Assembly (NCBI GenBank): GCA_012517155.1
Contig: JAAYVN010000089.1
Location: 1 to 39,396 of the forward strand
Length of the DNA stretch: 39,396 bases
DNA from: Ignavibacteriales bacterium
Lineage (GTDB): Bacteria; Bacteroidota; Ignavibacteria; Ignavibacteriales; Ignavibacteriaceae
Direction of reading: 5' to 3'
Shown: in pieces, positions 1-8,360 of the stretch
Layout: each line of letters begins with the position of its first letter
Position numbering within the stretch: the first letter of the stretch is position 1
Translations under genes and position numbers: made by a program
Notes under the pieces: model-generated
What the model saw: the letters and a program-made list of their open reading frames with translations, nothing else
Told to the model about the DNA's origin: nothing
Databases searched by the model: none

Positions 1-1131
1 TTCAATTATCGAGGATACTTTGTCCCACCCCATGAAATCAAACATCATGACCCCTGAAAGAATTACACTTCCAGGATTAACTTTATCAAGTCCGGCATAT
101 TTCGGAGCGGTGCCATGAGTGGCTTCGAATATTGCCGTGTGGTAACTCATGTTAGCGCCCGGAGCAATACCAAGTCCGCCGACCTGCGCTGCAGCAGCAT
201 CGGAAAGATAATCCCCGTTCAAATTCGGGGTTGCCAGAACGTCGTATTCGCTCGGTCGGAGTAATAGCTGCTGGAATATGCTGTCCGCAATCCTGTCCTT
301 TATAAGTATTTTTCCGTCAGGCATTTTTCCGTTGAATTTAGCCCACAGTTCATCTTCCGTTACTATAAAATCACGGAACTCGTCAACTGCTATTTCGTAA
401 CCCCACTCCTTGAAGGAACCTTCCGTAAATTTCATGATATTCCCTTTGTGTACCAGGGTAACAGTCTTCTTGTTATGGGCTATTGCGTGCTCAATAGCTT
501 TCTTAACCAGCCGCTTCGAGCCGAATTCGCTTATCGGCTTTATTCCTACTCCGGATGGCTTACGTATATTCTTGTTGAACTTCCTGTTGATATAGTTGAT
601 AAGATCCTCTGCCTCTTTCGTGCCGGATTTGAATTCTATCCCGGAGTAAACATCCTCGGTGTTTTCCCTGAATATTACTATGTCCAGGTCCTGAGGTCTT
701 TTTACGGGACTTGGAGTGCCGGGGTAATATTTTACCGGACGCACACATGCAAAAAGATCAAGCAGCTGCCTTAATGCAACATTAAGGCTCCTGATGCCTC
801 CCCCTATCGGGGTTGTTAACGGTCCTTTTATAGCGACATTGTACTCTCTAATCGCGTCAACGGTTTCGTTTGGAAGCCACTGGTTTTTACCGTAAACTTT
901 AAGCGATTTCTCGCCGGCATATACTTCCATCCATTCAATTTTCTTCTTGCCGTTATAAGCTTTTTTTACTGCCTCGTCAAAAACAAACTTTGATGCATTC
1001 CAGATGTCCGGACCTGTCCCGTCTCCCTCAATAAACAGGATAATCGGATTGTCGGGAACGTAAAGATTTCCCTCTTTTACGGTTACTTTTTCTCCCTTTG
1101 CAGGGACAACAATTTTCTTGAATTTTTTCAT
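1..1131 (-). CDS. icd: NADP-dependent isocitrate dehydrogenase, C-terminus missing at window edge
   Basis: Oxidatively decarboxylates isocitrate to 2-oxoglutarate in the TCA cycle, producing NADPH, in the cytoplasm. I translated the reverse strand from the ATG at 1131. It begins [18 protein letters not shown] and stays open for 377 codons to the left edge, so roughly the last 40 residues of this ~416-residue family are off-window. It follows the E. coli Icd sequence almost block for block: [10 protein letters not shown], the substrate-binding stretch [42 protein letters not shown] and [16 protein letters not shown]. The motif [11 protein letters not shown] carries the Lys-Tyr pair that in E. 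coli contacts the 2'-phosphate of NADP, so NADP rather than NAD use is expected. It lies 43 nt downstream of the flippase-like gene on the same strand. Confidence 0.97.
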   Translation of the reverse strand, partial: MKKFKKIVVPAKGEKVTVKEGNLYVPDNPIILFIEGDGTGPDIWNASKFVFDEAVKKAYNGKKKIEWMEVYAGEKSLKVYGKNQWLPNETVDAIREYNVAIKGPLTTPIGGGIRSLNVALRQLLDLFACVRPVKYYPGTPSPVKRPQDLDIVIFRENTEDVYSGIEFKSGTKEAEDLINYINRKFNKNIRKPSGVGIKPISEFGSKRLVKKAIEHAIAHNKKTVTLVHKGNIMKFTEGSFKEWGYEIAVDEFRDFIVTEDELWAKFNGKMPDGKILIKDRIADSIFQQLLLRPSEYDVLATPNLNGDYLSDAAAAQVGGLGIAPGANMSYHTAIFEATHGTAPKYAGLDKVNPGSVILSGVMMFDFMGWDKVSSIIE

Positions 1132-1174
1132 TTTATGCCTCTTTTTATTTACTTATTCTTCTGTTATTTCTTGT

Positions 1175-2134
1175 TTACGGTAGTTCACTTTCTTTGCTTG
1201 TTAACAGCATCTTCCTCTGAAACATGGCTATGGCAATTACCCCGACCAGCACTGCAAACCATAGCGTGGCAGCCCTTATTATAAACGTCGAGGCTACCGC
1301 AGTGCTTAGTGGAATGCCTTGTTTGCTTACCAGGTATGTCAGGGAGCCGTCTGTTACTCCCAAACCCCCGGGAAGCATGGTTATCGCACCTATTATCGTC
1401 GAAAAACAATAGACGAATGATGACCAAATTATAGAAACTTCAACTTTAAAATTAACAAGAATTATGTAATATCCCAAACACTCCAGAAACCAACTTAACA
1501 GACTAAGCAGACTCATCAGCAGCAGCGGTTTCCCCCTGAGCAATGTGTAAGAACTTTCATACGCGGATTTAAGGTTGCCTGCATACTTCCTTGCGATTCG
1601 CAAACCCGATACTGCCTCAATCAGTTTCAGCGAGAGGTTACGGTTGCTTATCGCCAGTATCACAATCAGGAAGAAAAGCCCTGTGAAGAGGACAATCATT
1701 CTCCCATAGTCAAATATATATGCACCGATCAGGGCAATGAACACCAGCGAAACAAAATCCGTGATTCTCTCAACCACCACAATCGGTGCAGTCTTGCTTA
1801 CCGGTGCGCCGGATATCTGCTTCAGCAGATACGACTTTAGAACTTCTCCCATCTTTCCGGGAGTTACGCTCATAATCAGTCCGGACATGAAAATCGTAAA
1901 GGAGTCCCGTTTTTTTATCTGTATGTTCAGCAATCCCAGATAGTAATCCCACTTCAGAAACCTGGTGAAATAATTGGAGAAAACAAGCAGCAGCACAAGC
2001 GGAATTATGAAAACGGGGAAGCGTGAAAAGGACTCGTAAACCAGCTCGTAATCGGCATAGATCGTGAATGCCAGATAAATCAGCCCGGTTAGCCCAAGGG
2101 AAATGTATATTTTATTCTTTATTTTTTGCAGCAA
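1175..2134 (-). CDS. Flippase-like membrane protein (lysylphosphatidylglycerol synthase TM-domain family)
   Basis: A 319-residue integral membrane protein with about eight hydrophobic segments. It matches the stand-alone transmembrane domain family of MprF (UPF0104, PF03706), which includes lipid flippases. The family signature LPGGLGVTDGSL is present near residue 250, and MSVTPGKMGEVLKSYLL near residue 90 is also typical. There is no C-terminal aminoacyl-transferase domain, so it should not make lysyl-PG itself. The start is TTG; an AAGGTG Shine-Dalgarno-like sequence inside the end of maf is correctly spaced, and no in-frame Met follows for about 90 residues. It starts 1 nt after maf ends, so it is translationally coupled to the SpoIID-Maf operon. 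The substrate is unknown; a membrane lipid or lipid-linked sugar is plausible by family. Confidence 0.85.
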   Translation of the reverse strand: MLQKIKNKIYISLGLTGLIYLAFTIYADYELVYESFSRFPVFIIPLVLLLVFSNYFTRFLKWDYYLGLLNIQIKKRDSFTIFMSGLIMSVTPGKMGEVLKSYLLKQISGAPVSKTAPIVVVERITDFVSLVFIALIGAYIFDYGRMIVLFTGLFFLIVILAISNRNLSLKLIEAVSGLRIARKYAGNLKSAYESSYTLLRGKPLLLMSLLSLLSWFLECLGYYIILVNFKVEVSIIWSSFVYCFSTIIGAITMLPGGLGVTDGSLTYLVSKQGIPLSTAVASTFIIRAATLWFAVLVGVIAIAMFQRKMLLTSKESELP

Positions 2135-2135
2135 A

Positions 2136-2714
2136 TCAGAGCACCTTTAAAATTGCCTGATGCACTTTGGTAAGCGGCAATCCCACCACATTGTAATAAC
2201 ACCCGTTAATCCTGCTTATGAACACTGCCCCGTAATCATCCTGAATTCCGTAGGCTCCGGCTTTATCCATCGGGCTTCCGGTCTCTATGTAATCAAGTAT
2301 CTCTTTCCTGTTCAGGCTTCTGAATGTCACTCCGGTCTTTTCATACGAGTTAACCATTTTCCCGGTAATACTGTTGTAAACGCAAAAGCCGGTATAAACC
2401 GTATGGGTTTTGCCGCTCAGGAAGGAAAGCATCCTGAAAGCATCTTTTTTATTCAGCGGTTTGTTGAGAATCTTTTTCCCGTAAACAACTATTGTGTCCG
2501 CGGTTATTATAATTCCTTTTGGATTGTGATGACTCACTGCCTCCAGTTTATGAAGCGCAAGTTCTTTTACCAGCCGTGCGGGTTGTTTTATTTCGAGATG
2601 ATCTTCCCTGTAATTGCATTTTATTACCCTGATTTTAAGGTTCAGCAGCGCTAATAATTTTTTCCGTCTGGGGGATTTCGAGGCAAGGTAGATATTGATT
2701 TTCTCTTTAATCAT
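2136..2714 (-). CDS. maf: Maf-like nucleoside triphosphate pyrophosphatase (YhdE type)
   Basis: A 192-residue house-cleaning pyrophosphatase that hydrolyses non-canonical or selected NTPs to NMP and pyrophosphate in the cytoplasm. The family's N-terminal motif ASKSPRRKKLL (residues 11-21) and the catalytic-Asp motif TADTIV (D73) are both present, followed by NKPLNKKDAFRML and TVYTG. The late motif GAYGIQ with Gln is that of the YhdE subgroup (dTTP/UTP and modified pyrimidines) rather than the YceF subgroup. Its start codon lies inside the end of the upstream SpoIID-like gene (8-nt overlap) and its stop is 1 nt before the flippase-like gene, so all three probably share one transcript. The length is normal for the family. 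Confidence 0.95.
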   Translation of the reverse strand: MIKEKINIYLASKSPRRKKLLALLNLKIRVIKCNYREDHLEIKQPARLVKELALHKLEAVSHHNPKGIIITADTIVVYGKKILNKPLNKKDAFRMLSFLSGKTHTVYTGFCVYNSITGKMVNSYEKTGVTFRSLNRKEILDYIETGSPMDKAGAYGIQDDYGAVFISRINGCYYNVVGLPLTKVHQAILKVL

Positions 2715-3945
2715 ATTTTATCTGGATGACTGTTGAAGGAAAGTAGTGTTGAATAATCTCTTTATAGTCGGCCCCTTCTTTTGACATCCCTAAAGCACCC
2801 CACTGGCATAATCCCACTCCGTGCCCGCTTCCTTTTCCGGTGATTATCAGTTTCGCAAGTACGTCATTTTTGAAGTCCTTCTGTATGTCGAAAAGCAGAC
2901 TGCGCAGTATTCCGTTGTTCTTCTTCTGCCGGAATACCTGACGTATCTCCCGCTGGTCCAGGGTTATCTGCTCGCCGGTTTTGAAGGAGATCCGCAGTTT
3001 GGAAACCCTTCCGGAGGAGAGCCGCGAAAGGATTTCAATATCGCTGATCGCTTTTTCTTCCATGAAAAATTTAGTGTTGAAAAAGAATTTCGAAATCTCC
3101 TCCCCGCTGTAAACTTCCTGCCACCCGAAGGTTGGGGAGATTGAGCAGTTCGGCGGATCGCCATCTTTTACGGGGATAAGATATGGATAATCATTCTGGA
3201 AAATATGCCTGGCTGCTTCGGTGGAACCCCCGCAGGCACCATGATAAAGCACTTGTGCCGGCTCGTTGTTGTAATATATCAGCATCCCTTCGGTTTCGGC
3301 AATTGCAACCGAGTCCATTTCCGTTTCCCTGTCCGCTCCCCCATACACCTGGTCCCGGGTATCAGGGAAGAGGTCAAAATACTGGTTTCGCTTGTCGGTC
3401 TTGATCACTGTGTAGGTTCGTGCGGTTATTGCAAATGCTTTAAGTCCCTGGAAATAGGATTTATCGTTCTTTGTCGGAAGTTCATAAGGGAGCACTCCCC
3501 GCAGGTAATCATTCATGGTCACATGGTTAACCAGCATTATCCCCGATGCACTGGCGATAAACTCAAATAAGCCCCGGTACCTGCTTTTCTTAAAGGTCAG
3601 AAAACCCTCGCCTGCAAGACTCACTTTAAACGAATTTGCTCTGAATGTTTTTCTTTGTATCCTGCAGGTTAGTTCGGTGCCGGCTCTTTTTAGGTCAATC
3701 AGATTTCCTTTTTTTATCATCGCAATCTTTATCCCGTCTGCATAAAGGTCAACGGGAATGTCCACACGGTATTGAAAGGAGCTGATTTCCTCGGACAGCA
3801 GTACCCGCACGGTGTCTGCCGGTATGTTTTTACCACCGCCAAGTATTACTTTGGTCTTTTGCGGCGAAACGGTTCTTACGGTCGCGGTGCAACCGCTCAA
3901 AATGAATATGGAAATAAATAAAAAGTAAGTAAACTTATTCTTCAT
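2707..3945 (-). CDS. SpoIID/LytB-domain lipoprotein
   Basis: A 412-residue exported protein. The N-terminus MKNKFTYFLFISIFILSGC is a lipoprotein signal with lipobox LSGC (Cys19), so it should be anchored in an envelope membrane. The central part holds the SpoIID domain: NDYLRGVLPYELP near residue 145, AITARTYT near 170, VLYHGACGGSTEAA near 233 with the paired small and Cys residues of the family, and the closing signature GSGHGVGLCQWGALGMSKEG near residue 375. In sporulating Firmicutes SpoIID is a lytic transglycosylase acting on denuded glycan. In non-sporulating bacteria the role is usually inferred as peptidoglycan remodelling or amidase stimulation. It leads the SpoIID-Maf-flippase operon. 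Confidence 0.9.
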   Translation of the reverse strand: MKNKFTYFLFISIFILSGCTATVRTVSPQKTKVILGGGKNIPADTVRVLLSEEISSFQYRVDIPVDLYADGIKIAMIKKGNLIDLKRAGTELTCRIQRKTFRANSFKVSLAGEGFLTFKKSRYRGLFEFIASASGIMLVNHVTMNDYLRGVLPYELPTKNDKSYFQGLKAFAITARTYTVIKTDKRNQYFDLFPDTRDQVYGGADRETEMDSVAIAETEGMLIYYNNEPAQVLYHGACGGSTEAARHIFQNDYPYLIPVKDGDPPNCSISPTFGWQEVYSGEEISKFFFNTKFFMEEKAISDIEILSRLSSGRVSKLRISFKTGEQITLDQREIRQVFRQKKNNGILRSLLFDIQKDFKNDVLAKLIITGKGSGHGVGLCQWGALGMSKEGADYKEIIQHYFPSTVIQIKYD

Positions 3946-3980
3946 CCGGTGATATTTAGGGGGAGAAAGTTAAAGAAAAT

Positions 3981-4379
3981 TTATCTGAACATTGCCTTGA
4001 TGCTTCCCCAGGTTCTTTTGACTCCGGAGATAGCATGAGAAACAGAAACTTCTTTTGAGTAGCTGAATGAGTTGTCATTTTCAACAATTTTAACTCGGTA
4101 AACGAAGACCAAACCGGAAGATGTCTTGTAGGCATTTTCGTCGTAGAATGAATAGAAGGAATTGCTTCCTTTTGGGGCGATAGTTGCTATCTGGATATAA
4201 TCTGTGTTCACACTCTTTCGCTCTATCACAAAGTGTCTCAGATTGTTCTCCTCGCCGGTTTTCCATTCAAGTTTAATATTCGACCCGTCGCTTTTTGCGT
4301 GAAAGTAATCAAACAGCGCACTCGCAAAAGCGGTTGTGAAGAATAAAACTGCAGCAACTACTAAAAATTTGTATTTCAT
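3981..4379 (-). CDS. Small secreted protein, fibronectin-III-like fold
   Basis: A 132-residue protein with a cleavable signal peptide (MKYKFLVVAAVLFFTTAFASA) and a mature part that resembles the single beta-sandwich modules often found just before T9SS sorting domains: IKLEWKTGEENNLRHFVIERK followed by YSFYDENAY and VFVYRVKIVENDNSFSYSKE. This is the same pattern as residues 970-1060 of the protein at 20326-23760 (LNWTTATETNNKGFEVQRR), but here it stands alone with no sorting domain. I do not know its function; periplasmic or surface location is inferred. It sits 35 nt upstream of the SpoIID-like gene on the same strand and may be co-transcribed. Confidence 0.7.
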   Translation of the reverse strand: MKYKFLVVAAVLFFTTAFASALFDYFHAKSDGSNIKLEWKTGEENNLRHFVIERKSVNTDYIQIATIAPKGSNSFYSFYDENAYKTSSGLVFVYRVKIVENDNSFSYSKEVSVSHAISGVKRTWGSIKAMFR

Positions 4380-4519
4380 ATTGAAAAGTTAACTCTAATT
4401 ATCTTAAAAGTCAAGGAAAAATTAAATAAATATTCCAAAATTATGATCCAGTCCAAATACCCCACATCCCCAATCCACCACTTCAGTTCTGAAATCTTCC
4501 CGAAGCTGTGGATATTCTG

Positions 4520-4550
4520 TTTTATTTTCCCGTAGAAATTATTAAATTTG
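4520..4550 (+). promoter_or_regulatory. Possible Bacteroidota-type promoter for the heme lipoprotein gene
   Basis: TAAATTTG at 4543-4550 fits the Bacteroidota -7 element TAnnTTTG. The expected -33 TTTG, 19 nt upstream, is only TTTT here. A start of transcription near 4556 would leave a short leader before the ATG at 4570. The rest of the 4380-4560 gap shows nothing else recognisable. The assignment rests on one element only. Confidence 0.25.
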
Positions 4551-4569
4551 TACCTGAATTTTGAAGAAT

Positions 4570-4974
4570 ATGAAAAAAGTAATCCTTAATACCCTGGTCG
4601 CCTCGCTTTTCGGTCTCCTGCTATTCATTGGCTGCGATAAGGCGGTTGATGCGGAGGACATTGATAAAGTGGTTATTCCGGAAAAGAATGTGAGCTACGG
4701 AAAGTATATCCACCCCGTCCTGAACCTGAAATGCGCCACCTCAGGCTGCCATAATGACGAGTCACGCGCCGCCGGCTATAGTGTTAATACCTGGAGCAGT
4801 ACCAGAACCCCCGGAATTGTGAATCCCGGCGATGTCCAGACCAGCACGCTTGTATGGGTAATCGAGGGAACGGTAGCAGGCAGAAATATGCCCCCCTTCG
4901 GATATCCCCCCCTGAATCAGAATCAGATCAACGGCATTAAACAGTGGATCCTCGAAGGGGCTCTGAATAATTAA
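4570..4974 (+). CDS. Small cytochrome-c-like lipoprotein with a CX4CH motif
   Basis: I start this at the ATG at 4570, giving 134 residues; a TTG nine bases upstream is in frame but less likely. The signal ends at lipobox FIGC (Cys22), so this is an envelope lipoprotein. The mature part reads HPVLNLKCATSGCHNDESRA, where Cys55, Cys60 and His61 form a CX4CH heme-like motif rather than the usual CX2CH. Met107 in RNMPPFGYPPL is placed where a distal heme ligand would be, and the end INGIKQWILEGA matches the closing helix of the planctomycete-type cytochrome c domain (PF07635-like). I infer a periplasm-facing electron carrier, but heme attachment through CX4CH is uncertain. It converges on mfd; the two stop codons overlap. 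Confidence 0.75.
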   Translation: MKKVILNTLVASLFGLLLFIGCDKAVDAEDIDKVVIPEKNVSYGKYIHPVLNLKCATSGCHNDESRAAGYSVNTWSSTRTPGIVNPGDVQTSTLVWVIEGTVAGRNMPPFGYPPLNQNQINGIKQWILEGALNN

Positions 4975-7900
4975 TCCCCCTCACTCTCCTCTTTTTTCGA
5001 AAATGTTTCCATTAATGTTTTTGTGAAACGTATCAGAAAGTCCAGCGTGTTCTCCGCCGATTCAAAATTGTTGTTGATTATCAGCCTGAGTTTTTCCTTT
5101 TCCTGGTGCAGCTTTACTGTGTCCCGGTAGTTCTTCATTATGAAACTCATCAGCACAGGGAAATGCCTGGTGTAAAAGTTCTCCTTCTCTCCGCCCGGCA
5201 GCAGTATCATGATAATCTTCCGCTGTATGATTATCTTCTCGAACAGCACCCTCGACGCGTAATACTTGAGCTCCGCCGCCCAGAACAGTCTTGCCACCAG
5301 CGGCGAAAATGGTCCGTACTTATCGGTTATCTCGTCCTGTATATCTTCAAGCTCGTTCAGGTTTTTTATCGAGTAAAGCGCGGTGTAAAAACTCAGCCTG
5401 TCCATCTGGTCGGGCATGTACCCCCTCGGTATGCCAATCTCGAAGTAGGTGTCTATGGTTGGCTCTGTCCTCTCCTCCGGTTGGGGCAGATTCCTGAATA
5501 TTTCCTTATAATCCTGGGTTTTTAGCTCTTCGACGGCTTCGTTTATCAGCTTGATGTAGAGATCAAACCCCACCTCGTTGATAAATCCGCTCTGCTCGTA
5601 ACCCAGCAGGTTTCCCGCCCCCCTTATCTCCAGATCTCGCATGGAAAGATTGAACCCCGCTCCCAGTTCGGTGAATTCTTCAATTGCCTGTAGTCTCTTT
5701 ACAGTCTTTTTGTTCAGCACTTCAACTGAGGGGACTATCAGATATGCATACGCCTGCTTGTCGGAACGCCCCACTCTCCCCCTTAACTGATGTAACTCCG
5801 CTAACCCGAATCTGTCCGCCCGGTTTATTATAATCGTGTTTACATTCGGTATGTCCAGCCCCGACTCTATTATTTTCGTGCTTATCAGTACGTCGTATTT
5901 CCGCTTCAGGAAGTCGTGGAATACTTTCTCAAGCTTGCCCGGACTCATTTGCCCGTGCGCCGTAGCGAACTTTACGGAGGGCATATGCTTTTCCAGATAC
6001 CCAGCCAGCTGCTCTATCGAAGCTACCCGGTCATGCACCAGATATACCTGCCCGTTCCGGTTTAGTTCATAGTATATCCACTCCCGGATCTTTTTAATGT
6101 TGAATACCTCTATCTTTGTGTATATCGGCTGCCTGTTCGGCGGGGGAGTGGCAATGATGGAAAGATCCCTTGCCCCCAGCAATGAGAGGTTGAGTGTCCT
6201 GGGAATCGGCGTTGCGGTGAGGGTTAGTGTGTCCACATTCAGTTTAAGCGAACGCAGTTTTTCTTTTGCAGTTACCCCGAATCTGTGCTCTTCGTCTATT
6301 ATCAGCAGCCCCAGGTCTTTGAACGCAAGGTCCTTGGAAAGCAGTCTGTGCGTCCCTATTACTATATCTATCCTCCCTTCGGATAGCTCCTTTATTATCT
6401 CGCTCTGCTGTTTCCTGGTCTGGAATCTCGAAAGTGCGGCTATCTTTACCGGAAATTGTGCTAACCGGTCACTGAAAGTGTTGTAATGCTGCTCGGTGAG
6501 TATGGTGGTCGGCACAAGTATCGCCACTTGCTTGTTATCCTGCACTGCCTTGAATGCCCCCCTCACGGCAACTTCCGTTTTCCCGAATCCTACATCCCCG
6601 CATACCAGCCTGTCCATCGGATTGTGCGCTTCCAGATCGTTCTTTACTTCCTCGGTCGCTCGAGACTGGTCAGGGGTGTCCTCATATATGAATGAGGCTT
6701 CCAGCTCTTTCTGCCATACGGTGTCCGGACTGAAAGCATTCCCCGGAGTAGCCTTCCTCTTTGCGTATAACTCGATCAGCTCTTTGGCAATTTCCTTGAT
6801 TTTCTTCTTCGTCTTCCGCTTGGTGTTTGCCCATTCGTTTGAACCCAGTGTGGAAAGTTTTGGCGCTATGGCATCTTTGGAACTGTATTTTTTAACCAGG
6901 TGAAAATAATTGAGGTTTACGTAAACTGTTCCCCCTTCGTCGTACTGCAGTTTCATGCTCTCCTGACTAACCTCCCCGATCTTTATCGTCTCCAGTCCTG
7001 CGTACCGCCCTATTCCGTAATCTTCATGCACTACGAAATCGCCGGCATGTATGGAGGCAAGCTCGCTGCTCCTCGGTTTTTTCCCCTGTTTTATTTTCGG
7101 CAGTTTGGTTCGGTATGGCTTCTTGAAAATCTGATAATCGGTCAGAACCAGTAATTTGCTCTCCTTGTCGGCAAATCCCTCTCGCAGGGGCAAGGTCACT
7201 ACGTGTATCCTCTCGGCTCCGTGCATATCCCTTCCTGTCTCGTCGTAATCCTGAAGCACCTCCTTCAACCGGTTTGTCTGAATATCATTCTCCGCGGTTA
7301 TGTAAATCGTGTACCCCTCCGCCAGATAACTCATCAGCAGTGCGAATAACACTTTGAAGTTGGAGTTTACCGCCGGTGCTCCGGCTATGTTCAGCCTCAG
7401 CCCCCCGGCGGAGGGGAGCAGTAGCTCCTGCTCAATCAGCCAGCTTGTTCCTTCGGTGGATGTGTACCCCTGCAATTCTTCTTTCGTATAGTTCCCCGGC
7501 ATATTTTGCGGACTCTCTTCCGGCTCAGTTTCCGGAAAATCTGTAAAATCATCATCACGGCTCTTCCCCGCACTAACCCCCGCTTCCTTCTCAGCACCGT
7601 TATCTCCTGAATACCTCTGCGTGTTCAGAAAATCATACTCCGCAATTATGAAAAGGGGATTCTCCAGAAATGCGAATATCGCATCCCCCGGACCTCCTTC
7701 CTCACCTCCGTCTCCTAGCAGTGGAGCCAGACTGACTTTCTCCAGGCGGCTGATCGACCGCTGATTGTCCGGGTCAAAGCTTCGCAGCGACTCAATAAAG
7801 TCTCCGTCAAATTCCAGTCTTACCGGATATTTTTCGCTGTATGACCAGAAGTCAATTATCGCCCCCCGCTTCGCAAATTCCCCCGGCACTTCCACAAAGT

Positions 7901-8354
7901 CGGTGGAGTTGTAGTTCATCAGATTAAGGTGCTCAAGCAGCCCGTCATACCCGACTTCGCTTTCCTTGTCTATCCCAAGCGTGCTCTTTTTTATCGCTTC
8001 TTTTTTGGGTAGTCTGCATTCCAGCAGCCGGTAGGTGGAAAGGATTATAAACTCATTCCTTCCGCTGACATCGGATAGTTTCTCCTGCAGGGCTTCGTGT
8101 GTAAAGTCGGTTATGGTTATAGTTTTCCCCTCATGCCCCAGTTGCCTCAGCTCCACATCGTATTCCAGCACCGGCTCCTGATTCGGATGCAGTATAACAA
8201 TCTGCTTATGCTTTTTCAGCAGCCGTATGGCTAAAAGTGTCTTTGCCGAACCGTGCAGTTTCGAGGTGTATAATACCTTCCGCTGCTCCAGCGCTTTTTC
8301 AGTCTCCCTGAAAGCTCCCGGTAGCAGGAATTTATCAAGAATGGTCGTTGACAT
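4971..8354 (-). CDS. mfd: Transcription-repair coupling factor Mfd
   Basis: A DNA translocase that removes RNA polymerase stalled at lesions and recruits UvrA for nucleotide excision repair. It has 1127 residues against about 1150 in E. coli. The order is an N-terminal UvrB-like part (FVEVPGEFAKRGAIIDFW near residue 155, RLEFDGDFIESLRSFD), the RNA-polymerase-interacting region (GDFVVHEDYGIGRYAGLE near 440), then helicase motifs: Walker A GDVGFGKTEVA near 588, DEEHRFGV near 686, TATPIPRTL, and the TRG region HGQMSPGKLE to GRVGRSDKQAYAYL. The C-terminal UvrA-binding inhibitory domain follows. The N-terminal part is shortened, and a low-complexity acidic linker rich in Asp, Glu and Pro lies near residues 260-300, both departures from the E. 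coli layout. It follows the Ig-like lipoprotein gene after 6 nt. Confidence 0.98.
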   Translation of the reverse strand: MSTTILDKFLLPGAFRETEKALEQRKVLYTSKLHGSAKTLLAIRLLKKHKQIVILHPNQEPVLEYDVELRQLGHEGKTITITDFTHEALQEKLSDVSGRNEFIILSTYRLLECRLPKKEAIKKSTLGIDKESEVGYDGLLEHLNLMNYNSTDFVEVPGEFAKRGAIIDFWSYSEKYPVRLEFDGDFIESLRSFDPDNQRSISRLEKVSLAPLLGDGGEEGGPGDAIFAFLENPLFIIAEYDFLNTQRYSGDNGAEKEAGVSAGKSRDDDFTDFPETEPEESPQNMPGNYTKEELQGYTSTEGTSWLIEQELLLPSAGGLRLNIAGAPAVNSNFKVLFALLMSYLAEGYTIYITAENDIQTNRLKEVLQDYDETGRDMHGAERIHVVTLPLREGFADKESKLLVLTDYQIFKKPYRTKLPKIKQGKKPRSSELASIHAGDFVVHEDYGIGRYAGLETIKIGEVSQESMKLQYDEGGTVYVNLNYFHLVKKYSSKDAIAPKLSTLGSNEWANTKRKTKKKIKEIAKELIELYAKRKATPGNAFSPDTVWQKELEASFIYEDTPDQSRATEEVKNDLEAHNPMDRLVCGDVGFGKTEVAVRGAFKAVQDNKQVAILVPTTILTEQHYNTFSDRLAQFPVKIAALSRFQTRKQQSEIIKELSEGRIDIVIGTHRLLSKDLAFKDLGLLIIDEEHRFGVTAKEKLRSLKLNVDTLTLTATPIPRTLNLSLLGARDLSIIATPPPNRQPIYTKIEVFNIKKIREWIYYELNRNGQVYLVHDRVASIEQLAGYLEKHMPSVKFATAHGQMSPGKLEKVFHDFLKRKYDVLISTKIIESGLDIPNVNTIIINRADRFGLAELHQLRGRVGRSDKQAYAYLIVPSVEVLNKKTVKRLQAIEEFTELGAGFNLSMRDLEIRGAGNLLGYEQSGFINEVGFDLYIKLINEAVEELKTQDYKEIFRNLPQPEERTEPTIDTYFEIGIPRGYMPDQMDRLSFYTALYSIKNLNELEDIQDEITDKYGPFSPLVARLFWAAELKYYASRVLFEKIIIQRKIIMILLPGGEKENFYTRHFPVLMSFIMKNYRDTVKLHQEKEKLRLIINNNFESAENTLDFLIRFTKTLMETFSKKEESEGD

Positions 8355-8360
8355 CTGTAG

